From NCBI GenBank assembly GCA_021299715.1, contig JAJTEL010000002.1:186001-250000 (forward strand): a stretch of DNA of 64,000 nt, read 5' to 3'. Positions within the stretch are counted from its first letter, which is position 1. The number at the start of each line of letters is the position of its first letter. The notes under the pieces were generated by a model. That model was not told where the DNA came from. It saw nothing but the letters and a program-made list of their open reading frames with translations, and did not search any database. Both the position numbers and the translations under genes were made by a program. Below are positions 55,335-63,086 of this stretch, piece by piece. This DNA is from Ilumatobacteraceae bacterium. GTDB taxonomy: Bacteria; Actinomycetota; Acidimicrobiia; Acidimicrobiales; Ilumatobacteraceae.

Positions 55335-56396
55335 GTGACCGAGCAGCAACACCGATTCACTTCTCGCCCCGAATGGGTGGGGTTGGGCGTCATGTTGGTA
55401 CTCGCAATTGGAGTTGTGTCCATTGGTGCCGGGTGGGTGTCTGGAGCGACGCGACTTGTTGCGTTGTCGGTCATGTTGGTCAGTGTGGTGGCACTGGTGT
55501 GGACTGCATTTGTTGGCGGACTTGAAACCCGACGTGCTTTAGCACCGTACGGACTGTTGAAGCCTGGCATTTTGTGGCTCAGCCTGTTTTTTCTGGCGCC
55601 ACTGTGGTCCATGTTTCAGATGTCGTTGTCTAGCAAACAAAGTCGATTCGACTTCTTTCCAGACTTCACGTGGGAGTGGAGCAACTACAGCACAGCACTC
55701 ACAGACTTTGCCCCACAATTCACCCGTAGTTTTTCCTATGCAGCAATAGCAACAGTTCTGACATTGCTCATTGGGTATCCGTTGGCGTATGTCATTGCAT
55801 TTCGGGGCGGCAAGTACAGAACAATCCTGTTGGGTCTTGTTGCGGTTCCGTTCTTCACCTCGTATCTCATTCGAACACTGGCCTGGCAGAACCTGTTGGC
55901 TGACAGTGGCCCGGTTGTGTCGTTGCTCAACACACTTCGTTTAGACACGCCTCTTGAATGGCTCAACATTATGGACAATGGGCGTCTGATGAATACGCCC
56001 GCAGCAGTTATTGGTGGACTGACGTACAACTTCCTGCCGTTCATGATTCTCCCGTTGTATGTCAGTCTTGAGAAGATCGATGTTCGACTCGTTGACGCTG
56101 CAATGGACTTGTATACCACCGCGACCGGAGCATTTCGTCGAGTGGTCTTGCCGCTATCGCTGCCCGGAGTTTTCGCTGGAAGCCTGCTGGTGTTCATTCC
56201 TGCGGCGGGCGACTTTGTGAATGCACAGTTCTTGGGAAGTCCTAGTACCACCATGGTGGGTAACTCCATTCAGAACCAGTTCTTACGCGAGTTGAATTAT
56301 CCACTTGCTTCGGCCATGTCGTTTGTTTTGATGGCCGTCATTACCTGTTCGGTGTTGGTGTACGCAAAGTTCATGGGAACGGACGATTTGGTATGA
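55335..56396 (+). CDS. potB: Polyamine ABC transporter permease (PotB type)
   Basis: A 353-residue membrane protein with an unusual N-terminal extension holding two extra hydrophobic segments (VMLVLAIGVVSIGAGWV and VALSVMLVSVVALVWTAFVG) before the standard six-helix binding-protein-dependent permease domain (FLAPLWSMFQMSLSSKQ, YPLAYVIAFRGGKYRTILLG, and the EAA-type loop AAMDLYTTATGAFRRVVLPLSLPG that contacts the ATPase). It starts at GTG 55335 and overlaps potC by 4 bases (ATGA). Confidence 0.9.
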   Translation: MTEQQHRFTSRPEWVGLGVMLVLAIGVVSIGAGWVSGATRLVALSVMLVSVVALVWTAFVGGLETRRALAPYGLLKPGILWLSLFFLAPLWSMFQMSLSSKQSRFDFFPDFTWEWSNYSTALTDFAPQFTRSFSYAAIATVLTLLIGYPLAYVIAFRGGKYRTILLGLVAVPFFTSYLIRTLAWQNLLADSGPVVSLLNTLRLDTPLEWLNIMDNGRLMNTPAAVIGGLTYNFLPFMILPLYVSLEKIDVRLVDAAMDLYTTATGAFRRVVLPLSLPGVFAGSLLVFIPAAGDFVNAQFLGSPSTTMVGNSIQNQFLRELNYPLASAMSFVLMAVITCSVLVYAKFMGTDDLV

Positions 56397-57220
56397 CATC
56401 TGCTCAAAGTTCTCGTCAAAAACTTGGCCGCAAACTCATTAACGCGTCTGCGGTTTTGGGCCTGTTGTACTTGTTTGCGCCCATCGTTGTCATCGTGCTG
56501 TTTTCCTTTAACGAGCCAAAAGGCAAGTACAACATTGTGTGGCAGGGATTCACCCTCGATAACTGGGCCAACCCGTTCTCGAAACCCGAATTTACCGATG
56601 CGCTCATCGTGAGTTTGCAGGTGGCTGCAGTGTCCACTGTGTGTGCAACATTGCTTGGAACCCTTATTGCCATTGCGCTCAGTAGATATCGCTTCAAGGG
56701 CAGTGGTGCGGTGAATTTGTTCCTGGTGCTTCCCATGACCTCTCCAGAAATTGTTCTTGGTTCGTCGTTAGCCACATTGTTCCTTGCACGTGGAGTGGAA
56801 CGCGGCTTTACCACTGTGGTGATTGCCCACATCATGTTTCAGGTGTCGTTCGTTGCTGTCACACTTCGCGCGCGCATACGTGGATTTGATTGGGCATTAG
56901 AACAGGCCGCTATGGATCTTGGTGCCTCACCGCGTCGTGCATTCTGGAAAGTGACGTTCCCGCTTATTCTTCCCGGCATCGTCGCGGCATCATTGCTGTC
57001 GTTTGCCTTGTCAATCGACGACTTCATCATCACGTTCTTCAATGCCGGATCTCTCGTGACCTTCCCGCTACAGGTTTTCGGGGCATCACGAGTGGCCATT
57101 CCGCCACAGCTCAATGTGTTGGCCAGCATGCTCTTGTTTGGAAGCATTGCCATCATGGTGGGTGGGCTCATTATTGAATCTCGCCGTCAACGTGCTGCCA
57201 GTGGCTCTGCACGTCACTAA
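56393..57220 (+). CDS. potC: Polyamine ABC transporter permease (PotC type)
   Basis: A 275-residue membrane protein, second permease of the heterodimer. Six hydrophobic segments are visible (VLGLLYLFAPIVVIVLFSF, LIVSLQVAAVSTVCATLLGT, and others) with the EAA loop LEQAAMDLGASPRRAFWKVTFPLILPG and the PotC-typical SIDDFIITFFNAG segment. It overlaps potB as ATGA and is followed after 3 bases by a 2-hydroxyacid dehydrogenase gene, which seems part of the same transcript. Confidence 0.92.
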   Translation: MTSAQSSRQKLGRKLINASAVLGLLYLFAPIVVIVLFSFNEPKGKYNIVWQGFTLDNWANPFSKPEFTDALIVSLQVAAVSTVCATLLGTLIAIALSRYRFKGSGAVNLFLVLPMTSPEIVLGSSLATLFLARGVERGFTTVVIAHIMFQVSFVAVTLRARIRGFDWALEQAAMDLGASPRRAFWKVTFPLILPGIVAASLLSFALSIDDFIITFFNAGSLVTFPLQVFGASRVAIPPQLNVLASMLLFGSIAIMVGGLIIESRRQRAASGSARH

Positions 57221-57223
57221 GTC

Positions 57224-58141
57224 ATGACCAATCGTTCACATATTTCTGTTGAACCTGCAACTTCACCACAGTGGGTGATTGATGCTGTCGTTGCTGGTGG
57301 TGGAACAGTTGTTGATTCATCGAATGCAAGTGCTGCGGTGTGGACGGCCGCAAAAGATGCAGACGGTTTGCAGTCGCTCATCAATCAGAATGACCATCTC
57401 GATTGGGTGCAGGTTCCATTTGCGGGTATCGAAAATTTTCTGCCCGTTATCGACAACGACAGAGTCTGGACGTGTGGCAAAGGTGTGTATGCCGAACCAG
57501 TCGCAGAACATGCGCTTGCGTTGGCACTTGCCGGCCTTCGCAATGTGGCGAACTATGGCCGCCAGACAGAGTGGACAGGGCCAGTGGGGCGCAACTTGTT
57601 GCACGCTGCGGTCACAATTGTTGGCGGTGGTGGAATCACCGAATCTCTCATTCGTTTGCTCGCGCCTTTCCAGTGCAATATCACGGTGGTGCGCCGAAGT
57701 GTTGAACACATTGAGGGTGCGGACACTGTTGTGGGAACTGATGATTTGGTGAACGCGTTGGTGGGGGCCGATGTTGTGTTTCTTGCTCTTTCCCTCACTC
57801 CGGAGACGCGCGGACTTATTGGGCGACCAGAGTTTGAGGTAATGGAAAATCACGCGTGGATTGTGAATGTTGCCCGTGGCGGGCACATAGTGACCGATGA
57901 CTTGGTGTGGGCCCTGCAGAACAATGAAATTGGTGGGGCCGCACTAGATGTCACCGATCCTGAGCCACTTCCCGCTGGGCACCCTCTATGGAGTCTTTCG
58001 AATTGCATTATCACCCCCCATATCGGCAACACTCCTGAGATGGCTATTCCTTTGTTGTCCGAACGAATCACGGAGAACGTAAAGCGATACATCGCAGGCG
58101 AGCCTCTTATCGGCCTTGTTGATGTTCGTCATGGCTACTAA
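57224..58141 (+). CDS. D-isomer-specific 2-hydroxyacid dehydrogenase family protein
   Basis: A 305-residue NAD-dependent dehydrogenase. The nucleotide loop reads IVGGGGITESLIRLL, and the catalytic Arg (NVARGGHIV), Glu (LDVTDPEPLPAGHPLW) and His (IITPHIGNTPEM) are all present. The substrate (a 2-hydroxy or 2-keto acid) is unknown. It starts 3 bases after potC, so its expression is probably tied to amine uptake, though a chemical link is not evident. The stop overlaps the start region of the J-domain gene by 11 bases. Confidence 0.87.
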   Translation: MTNRSHISVEPATSPQWVIDAVVAGGGTVVDSSNASAAVWTAAKDADGLQSLINQNDHLDWVQVPFAGIENFLPVIDNDRVWTCGKGVYAEPVAEHALALALAGLRNVANYGRQTEWTGPVGRNLLHAAVTIVGGGGITESLIRLLAPFQCNITVVRRSVEHIEGADTVVGTDDLVNALVGADVVFLALSLTPETRGLIGRPEFEVMENHAWIVNVARGGHIVTDDLVWALQNNEIGGAALDVTDPEPLPAGHPLWSLSNCIITPHIGNTPEMAIPLLSERITENVKRYIAGEPLIGLVDVRHGY

Positions 58142-58760
58142 CAGAAATCTGTATTCCGTTCTTGGTGTAACACCAAAGGCCACTCCGGAACAGTTGCGCG
58201 AGGCGTATCGACATCTTGCGAAAATCTTGCATCCTGATGTTGCTGGTTCTACAAAAGAAGATGCCATTCGAATGGCAGAAGTCAACCATGCGTGGTCGGT
58301 GCTCTCTGATCCGGTGGCACGACGCGAATACGACGTCACTCAACGTACGGGCTCTGCAACGTATGGGTCTGCTGCTCCACCAAGCAAAGACGGAGTGCGA
58401 GGAGTATCGAGGCCGGCACAACTTCCGCCGCCTCGGTTTCCGTGGAAGGCATTGGTGGCAGTAGCGGTGGCTGCGTCAATTTTGGTACTCATTGCAAATG
58501 CGTTTACTCAACCTGCAGAGCCGGGTGTTCCCGACCAGTTGTTACAGGTTGGTTCATGTGTCGACATCGACAGAGAAAACTATGCAGTTGAAGTGGCATG
58601 CGGTGGTCCGCATTTCGGCGTAGTCGATGCGTTCGTTGCGTTCGATCAAACGTGTCCTGCTGTGACCTTTGCTCATCTCGACAGGCAAGGGATGGGGAAA
58701 GCATGTGTTGTTCCTGCCACAGATGGTGCTGGCGTGGGGGATGCTGACTCGTCTCGGTAA
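58131..58760 (+). CDS. Membrane-anchored J-domain protein
   Basis: A 209-residue protein with an N-terminal J domain (NLYSVLGVTPKATPEQLREAYRHLAKILHPDVAG; HPD present; EVNHAWSVLSDPVARREYD), a basic linker, one membrane segment (LVAVAVAASILVLIANAF) and a C-terminal extracytoplasmic part with four cysteines (GSCVD, VACGG, TCPAV, KACVV), resembling the septum-formation or DUF4190-associated extracellular modules of actinobacterial proteins. It would recruit an Hsp70 to the inner membrane face. ATG 58131 starts the conserved domain; it lies inside the end of the previous gene. Confidence 0.78.
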   Translation: MATNRNLYSVLGVTPKATPEQLREAYRHLAKILHPDVAGSTKEDAIRMAEVNHAWSVLSDPVARREYDVTQRTGSATYGSAAPPSKDGVRGVSRPAQLPPPRFPWKALVAVAVAASILVLIANAFTQPAEPGVPDQLLQVGSCVDIDRENYAVEVACGGPHFGVVDAFVAFDQTCPAVTFAHLDRQGMGKACVVPATDGAGVGDADSSR

Positions 58761-58779
58761 TCTGAAATCCCCTTGTTTA

Positions 58780-58856
58780 GGGCGCGTAGCTCAGTCGGTT
58801 AGAGCACCACGTTCACATCGTGGGGGTCATGGGTTCGAGTCCCGTCGCGCCCACCA
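58780..58856 (+). tRNA. tRNA-Val (anticodon CAC)
   Basis: A 77-base cloverleaf with encoded CCA. The acceptor stem GGGCGCG/CGCGCCC is perfect, the D arm is GCTC..GAGC, the anticodon stem CCACG/CGTGG encloses TTCACAT (anticodon CAC), and the T arm has TTCGAGT. It reads GUG valine codons and shares the acceptor, D and T arms closely with the tRNA-Val(GAC) at 21944. It lies 19 bases after the J-domain gene. Confidence 0.95.
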
Positions 58857-58877
58857 CCTCAACCCGTCGCGCCCACC
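58841..58877 (+). repeat. 15-bp direct repeat of the tRNA-Val 3' end
   Basis: CCCGTCGCGCCCACC occurs in the tRNA T arm and acceptor end (58841-58855) and again perfectly at 58863-58877, 22 bases on. Duplicated tRNA 3' ends are typical integration scars, but with only seven bases between the copies nothing is inserted, so a local duplication is as likely. Confidence 0.7.
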
Positions 58878-58940
58878 GCTTCCTTCTCCACTTTTCAATG
58901 GTCAAACCGTTGGCCTGCCAACACAAGTAGTTTCTGTGGT

Positions 58941-59492
58941 GTGCGAAGACTGTGCGAAAGACCTGGGTGCGGGGCACCAGCAGAGGTTTCGTACGGCATC
59001 GACAACGCCACGCTCACCGTCTGGGTAGATAATCGGGCCTTGTTAGAGCGGGAGCAGGCAGGTCGTTTGTGTCGCCGTCACGCCGATGCTCTCACTGTTC
59101 CCCACGGATGGACTCTCGATGACCGACGCCAACCAATTCCTCAGCTGTTCCGCGTGGTCGAGAATGAGCCAGCAGCAAAGCGTCCCGCGAAAAAGACTCC
59201 CACTCCGAAGAAAGAGAAACGGGATGGCGGACCATCGTTGTTCGAATCACTCGAAGCAGAGTTGGCCGAACGGGAAAAGAATCGCACAAATGGCGTTGAC
59301 GTTGTTACCGACGACAAAGTGATTGATGACGCCGCTGAATCAACATCTGATCAGATTGATCCAGATGAAACGAAAGCAATTCCTTGGTCACCACATATTG
59401 TGAAATCAGACGCCGACAATGACGATGACGACGAGCAACCGGTCTTTGGTCGTTTACTTGGTCGCGCGTTCGGCAAGAAGAATCAAGAATGA
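58941..59492 (+). CDS. DUF3499-family protein
   Basis: A 183-residue protein whose N-terminal 60 residues match the actinobacterial DUF3499 family: CERPGCGAPAEVSYGIDNATLTVWV and the CRRHADALTVPHGWTL segment, with Cys and His residues suggesting metal binding. The rest is a Lys-rich then strongly acidic, low-complexity tail (DNDDDDEQPVFGRLLGRAFG). The function of the family is unknown. GTG 58941 is preceded by TAGTTT with a 7-base gap, a leaderless arrangement. It overlaps the SRPBCC gene by 4 bases. Confidence 0.8.
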   Translation: MRRLCERPGCGAPAEVSYGIDNATLTVWVDNRALLEREQAGRLCRRHADALTVPHGWTLDDRRQPIPQLFRVVENEPAAKRPAKKTPTPKKEKRDGGPSLFESLEAELAEREKNRTNGVDVVTDDKVIDDAAESTSDQIDPDETKAIPWSPHIVKSDADNDDDDEQPVFGRLLGRAFGKKNQE

Positions 59493-59914
59493 AATATTCA
59501 TCGTCTGTTGACTTGGCTGTGCCACCAGAGTCCGTGCACCCGTATGTCAGTGATCTTGCTCGTTATCCGCAGTGGATGGCTTTAGTTCATTCAGCCGAGT
59601 CATGCGGCGACCATGTGTGGAATGTAGAACTACGGGCCAAGGTGGGTGTTTTTGCCCGATCGAAGAGATTGCGAATGCGTCGCACAATGGACGACGGCAC
59701 TGTTGTTGTGTTCGAGCGAGACGAGAACGACGGCCGCAATCATGCTCCGTGGGTTATGCGAGTAACACTGGTACCTACTGCTGCCGGATGTTCTGTACAG
59801 ATCGATCTGTCGTATGGCGGAAACCTGTGGACGGCAGGAGTTCTCGACCGCGTTCTTGCATCTCATGTAGATGCGGGGAAATCTGGGCTAGCGCAACTCG
59901 TTCACGGTGCGTAG
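59489..59914 (+). CDS. SRPBCC (polyketide cyclase/START-like) family protein
   Basis: A 141-residue single-domain protein with the SRPBCC ligand-binding fold: VDLAVPPESVHPYVSDLARYPQWMALVHSAE at the N-terminus and the C-terminal helix SHVDAGKSGLAQLV. Family members bind hydrophobic ligands or act as small cyclases, but the role here is unknown. It overlaps DUF3499 as ATGA, so the two are probably translated together, a common pairing in actinobacteria. It converges with the ABC ATPase gene, overlapping by 13 bases. Confidence 0.83.
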   Translation: MKYSSSVDLAVPPESVHPYVSDLARYPQWMALVHSAESCGDHVWNVELRAKVGVFARSKRLRMRRTMDDGTVVVFERDENDGRNHAPWVMRVTLVPTAAGCSVQIDLSYGGNLWTAGVLDRVLASHVDAGKSGLAQLVHGA

Positions 59915-60705
59915 GCGGTCCATCGACCACTCGGTCGCTGCTCCAAGGCCAATGGTGTTCCGAAACATTCGGACAAGTTTTGGCTGGTCAATGTTGATCT
60001 AATGGGTCCAGCGTTCACTATGGACCCATCACGCATGAGCGCACAGTGTGTGGTTGAGGTGGGTATCTCGTCAACGTGATGTGTGACGGTGACGGAAGGT
60101 AACTGTGGGTTTGTTTGTGCGAACTCGTCCAAAATACGCACCACTTGTTCGCGACCTCCTAGATCTAGCCGAGCGGTGGGCTCATCAAGCAGAATCGCAA
60201 TGGGGTCACACATCAACGCGCGCGCCAACAGCACTCGTTGAAGTTCTCCAGACGAGATGAGAGAAATAGGCGACTCTGCAAGATGGCTAACGCCTAGTTG
60301 TGCAAGGCATTCGTGTGCCCGCGCATGGTCATCTGGTGAATAGTCGTTCCACCACACTTCTAATGCGCCGTACCGTGCCGACATCACCACCTCATGAGAG
60401 GTCAAAGCAGGACGAAGTTCGGTGGCTAACGATGCAGATACATAGGCCAATCGCGGCCGAACTGGGCGAATGTCAAAGTTGCCTAGTGTCTGTCCATTCA
60501 CGGCGATATCACCCGACGATGGGTGAAGGTAGAGCGACAAGATTTTTAGCAACGTTGTTTTGCCGCATCCGTTCGGGCCAAGAACAACCCATCGGTCACT
60601 CGTATTCACACTGAGCGATACCGCGTTCACTGTGGTTCGTGTGTCCCGAATGACGGACACGTTCGTCGCTTGAATGACGGGTATTCCGTGATTGTCCTTG
60701 GGCAT
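59902..60705 (-). CDS. Lone ABC transporter ATP-binding protein
   Basis: A 267-residue ABC ATPase resembling the iron/metal-uptake class (YlmA/ModF-like): Walker A GPNGCGKTTLLKI, signature in a variant form LISSGELQRVLLARAL, Walker B ILLDEPTARLDL and H-loop VTHHVDEI. No permease or binding protein is adjacent, so it is an orphan whose partner or regulatory function is unknown. ATG 60705 is chosen over 60741 because it has a TACCGT element 7 bases before and avoids overlapping the divergent phosphotransferase start. Confidence 0.86.
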   Translation of the reverse strand: MPKDNHGIPVIQATNVSVIRDTRTTVNAVSLSVNTSDRWVVLGPNGCGKTTLLKILSLYLHPSSGDIAVNGQTLGNFDIRPVRPRLAYVSASLATELRPALTSHEVVMSARYGALEVWWNDYSPDDHARAHECLAQLGVSHLAESPISLISSGELQRVLLARALMCDPIAILLDEPTARLDLGGREQVVRILDEFAQTNPQLPSVTVTHHVDEIPTSTTHCALMRDGSIVNAGPIRSTLTSQNLSECFGTPLALEQRPSGRWTAYAP

Positions 60706-60739
60706 CGTTGCCACGGTAGTGGGCGTGGCAAAGTAGGGC

Positions 60740-61693
60740 ATGGCTTCTCCGCAACACGCAGAACTCGAGGCGGGCCTTGGTCGCGTTCTGGGGGCATCGC
60801 GAGTGGAATCGTTGCGTCGCCTGACAGGCGGTGCTTCTCGGGAGACCTGGCGTTTTCAGGCGGACGGAAACGATTTTGTTCTTCAGCGAGTTCGTCCGGG
60901 CAGACCGGACGGATTGGGATGCGAACCAGCTGTGTTGTCGGCCGCATTCGCCGCAGGTGTACCTGTGCCTGAAGTGGTTGTGGACGGTTCGAAGTCAACA
61001 GACCTAGAACTGCCATTCATGATTGTTCGCGCCGTGGAAGGCGAGACCATTGCACGAAAGATTTTGCGAGACGATGAGTTTGCTCACGCTCGAACAGTTC
61101 TTGCCAGCCAATTAGGAACCGCTGCGGCAAAACTTCATTCAATTGACCATTCACAGATCTCTGGTCTTGCAACAAGCGATCAACTCACCATGTATCGCAA
61201 AGTGTTGGACGATCTGGGCGAGCCGCACCCAGTTTTCGAGATTGCATTTCGCTGGTTAGAGAAAAATCGTCCGCTTTCTGAAGTTGCGTGTCTTGTCCAT
61301 GGCGATTATCGGTTAGGAAATGTGATGGTAAATGCGGAAGGCCTCACTGCGATTCTTGACTGGGAATTGGCCCACGTGGGTGACCCTATGGAAGACCTTG
61401 CGTGGCTGTGTGTGCGGGCCTGGCGATTTGGAGGTGCATTTCCTGTTGCCGGAGTCGGCTCTTACCAACAACTCTTCGTGGCGTATGAGCAGGCAAGTGG
61501 AATATCGCCTCATCCCGATGTTGTTCGTTGGTGGGAAATTCTGGGCACTTTGAAATGGGGCATTATGTGCATCGCGCAGGCGAACACACATCTCAGTGGC
61601 GTGGCACGTAGCCATGAGCTTGCTGCAATTGGTCGACGAGTATGTGAGAACGAGTACGACATTCTCACAATGTTGAGAGAGGTTCTTGTATGA
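60740..61693 (+). CDS. Phosphotransferase family protein (APH/ACAD10-like)
   Basis: A 317-residue APH-fold kinase-like protein: GGASRETWRFQADGNDFVLQRV, catalytic HGDYRLGNVMVNAEG and DWELAHVGDPMEDLAW. It resembles the gene at 7477-8508 and the family commonly associated with acyl-CoA dehydrogenases. Start ATG 60740. It overlaps the DUF6285 gene by 4 bases (ATGA), a pairing seen repeatedly in actinobacteria and suggesting that the two act together. The substrate is unknown. Confidence 0.86.
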   Translation: MASPQHAELEAGLGRVLGASRVESLRRLTGGASRETWRFQADGNDFVLQRVRPGRPDGLGCEPAVLSAAFAAGVPVPEVVVDGSKSTDLELPFMIVRAVEGETIARKILRDDEFAHARTVLASQLGTAAAKLHSIDHSQISGLATSDQLTMYRKVLDDLGEPHPVFEIAFRWLEKNRPLSEVACLVHGDYRLGNVMVNAEGLTAILDWELAHVGDPMEDLAWLCVRAWRFGGAFPVAGVGSYQQLFVAYEQASGISPHPDVVRWWEILGTLKWGIMCIAQANTHLSGVARSHELAAIGRRVCENEYDILTMLREVLV

Positions 61694-62037
61694 CCGCACC
61701 ACACGATCGCCCAACGGCGGCCGAACTCATTGAGTCTGTTCGGGAATGGTTGGAACGCGACGTTGCACCTGCTGTAGATGGCCGTTTGTCGTTCCATACT
61801 CGTGTTGCAATGAATTCTCTCGACATTGTTTTGCGTGAACTGGCCGCGGGGAATGAGATGCTTCAGCGCCATGATGCGATGTTGCGGTCGCTTGACGTGA
61901 CAAGCGATGCAGATCTCTCCGCAAAGATTCGATCGGGCGAGTTCGACACGTCTCTTGCCGATGTTCTGACTTCACTGGCACCAGTAATTGAAGACAAAGT
62001 TCGAGTGTCAAACCCGAAGTACTTGTTAGAAAATTAG
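61690..62037 (+). CDS. DUF6285-family protein
   Basis: A 115-residue, all-helical protein of the DUF6285 type: RPTAAELIESVREWLERDVAPAVDGRLSFHTRVAMNSLDIVLREL, then a C-terminal helix and a short tail. It is translationally coupled (ATGA) to the phosphotransferase gene before it and is probably its partner subunit or small regulatory protein, as in other genomes where the two occur together. Converges with rlmN, overlapping stop codons. No function is established. Confidence 0.78.
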   Translation: MTAPHDRPTAAELIESVREWLERDVAPAVDGRLSFHTRVAMNSLDIVLRELAAGNEMLQRHDAMLRSLDVTSDADLSAKIRSGEFDTSLADVLTSLAPVIEDKVRVSNPKYLLEN

Positions 62038-63086
62038 CGACGGGGTGGCTTCGGTGTCACCGTGACAGGTTGCCCTGCTGCAAGCTGTCCGCAGGCAGCA
62101 GCAATTTCTGTTCCCCGGTTCTGGCGCGTTGTTGCATTCACTCCCAGATTCCGCAAGATGCGTTGAAATGCGGCAACACGAGCAGGCGAGCTGCCCACGG
62201 TGGGCCAGCCTGGAGTTGGGTTGAGTGGAATCAAATTCACATGGGCTGCCGGTGTGAGTTGGAAGCACAGTTCGGCGAGTTCTTGCGCGTCTTGGTCGGT
62301 GTCGTTGACGGAATCGATGAGTGCCCATTCAAAGGTGACACGTCGCCTTTTTTCGTGAAGGTAATCCCGACACGCCTGCATCAGCATCTCAAGTGGGTAA
62401 CGCGTGTTGATGGGTACCAACTCATTCCGCAGATCGTTGCGCGCTGCGTGAAGTGAAACGGCCAAATTCACGGGAAGTGGGCGAGTGGCAAGGGTTCGAA
62501 TGCCGGGAACAATCCCTACGGTGGAAATGGTGAGGTGTCGAGCAGAAATACCAATGTCGTCGTGAATGCGTTCAACCGCACCCCATACGGCGGGTTCGTT
62601 TGCGAGCGGTTCACCCATTCCCATAAACACAATGTTGTCAATGCGCCGTGAGTGCGTGGCTGCTTCGCGTGCGGCGCGCACAACTTGTTCGACAATTTCG
62701 CCAGTAGACAAGTGTCTATTGAATCCGGCTTGGCCAGTTGCGCAGAAGCCACACGCCATTGCACACCCAGCTTGTGTGCTGACACACACGGTGGCGCGCG
62801 TGTCGTAATACATGAGAACAGTTTCAATTGGGTGTTGGCCCTCTAACAGGTGCCACAAGAACTTCACCGTGTCACCTGTATTGCTGGTTTCGCGTTTTAC
62901 TTCTACAAGCGACTCTGGTAATTCGACAGCGAGTCGACTCCGCATAGCAGCGGGCAAGGTGGTGATGTCGGCGGGTCGCTGAAAGTGTGTATACAGCCCG
63001 GTCCACAACTGATCGAGTCTGTAGCGAGGCTCGCCATGAAGGAGTGTGGCTAGTTCGTCGCGTGTGGGGTGATACAACGAAGTCAC
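62034..63086 (-). CDS. rlmN: 23S rRNA (adenine-2503-C2)-methyltransferase RlmN
   Basis: RlmN is a radical SAM enzyme that methylates A2503 of 23S rRNA and A37 of some tRNAs. The 350-residue product has the cluster motif CAMACGFCATGQAGF, the N-terminal RNA-binding helical domain, NIVFMGMGEPLAN, LTISTVGIVPGI, SLHAARNDLRNELVPIN and NLIPLNPTPGW. The second conserved cysteine near the C-terminus is present (AACGQL), as needed for the enzyme's covalent intermediate. It overlaps the mshD stop by 4 bases and shares its stop region with the DUF6285 gene. Confidence 0.94.
   Translation of the reverse strand: MTSLYHPTRDELATLLHGEPRYRLDQLWTGLYTHFQRPADITTLPAAMRSRLAVELPESLVEVKRETSNTGDTVKFLWHLLEGQHPIETVLMYYDTRATVCVSTQAGCAMACGFCATGQAGFNRHLSTGEIVEQVVRAAREAATHSRRIDNIVFMGMGEPLANEPAVWGAVERIHDDIGISARHLTISTVGIVPGIRTLATRPLPVNLAVSLHAARNDLRNELVPINTRYPLEMLMQACRDYLHEKRRRVTFEWALIDSVNDTDQDAQELAELCFQLTPAAHVNLIPLNPTPGWPTVGSSPARVAAFQRILRNLGVNATTRQNRGTEIAAACGQLAAGQPVTVTPKPPRR

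Noticed and set aside
58863-58940. Integrated element next to tRNA-Val.
   Set aside because: No integrase or foreign genes lie by the repeat; the next gene is an actinobacterial DUF3499 housekeeping-type gene.
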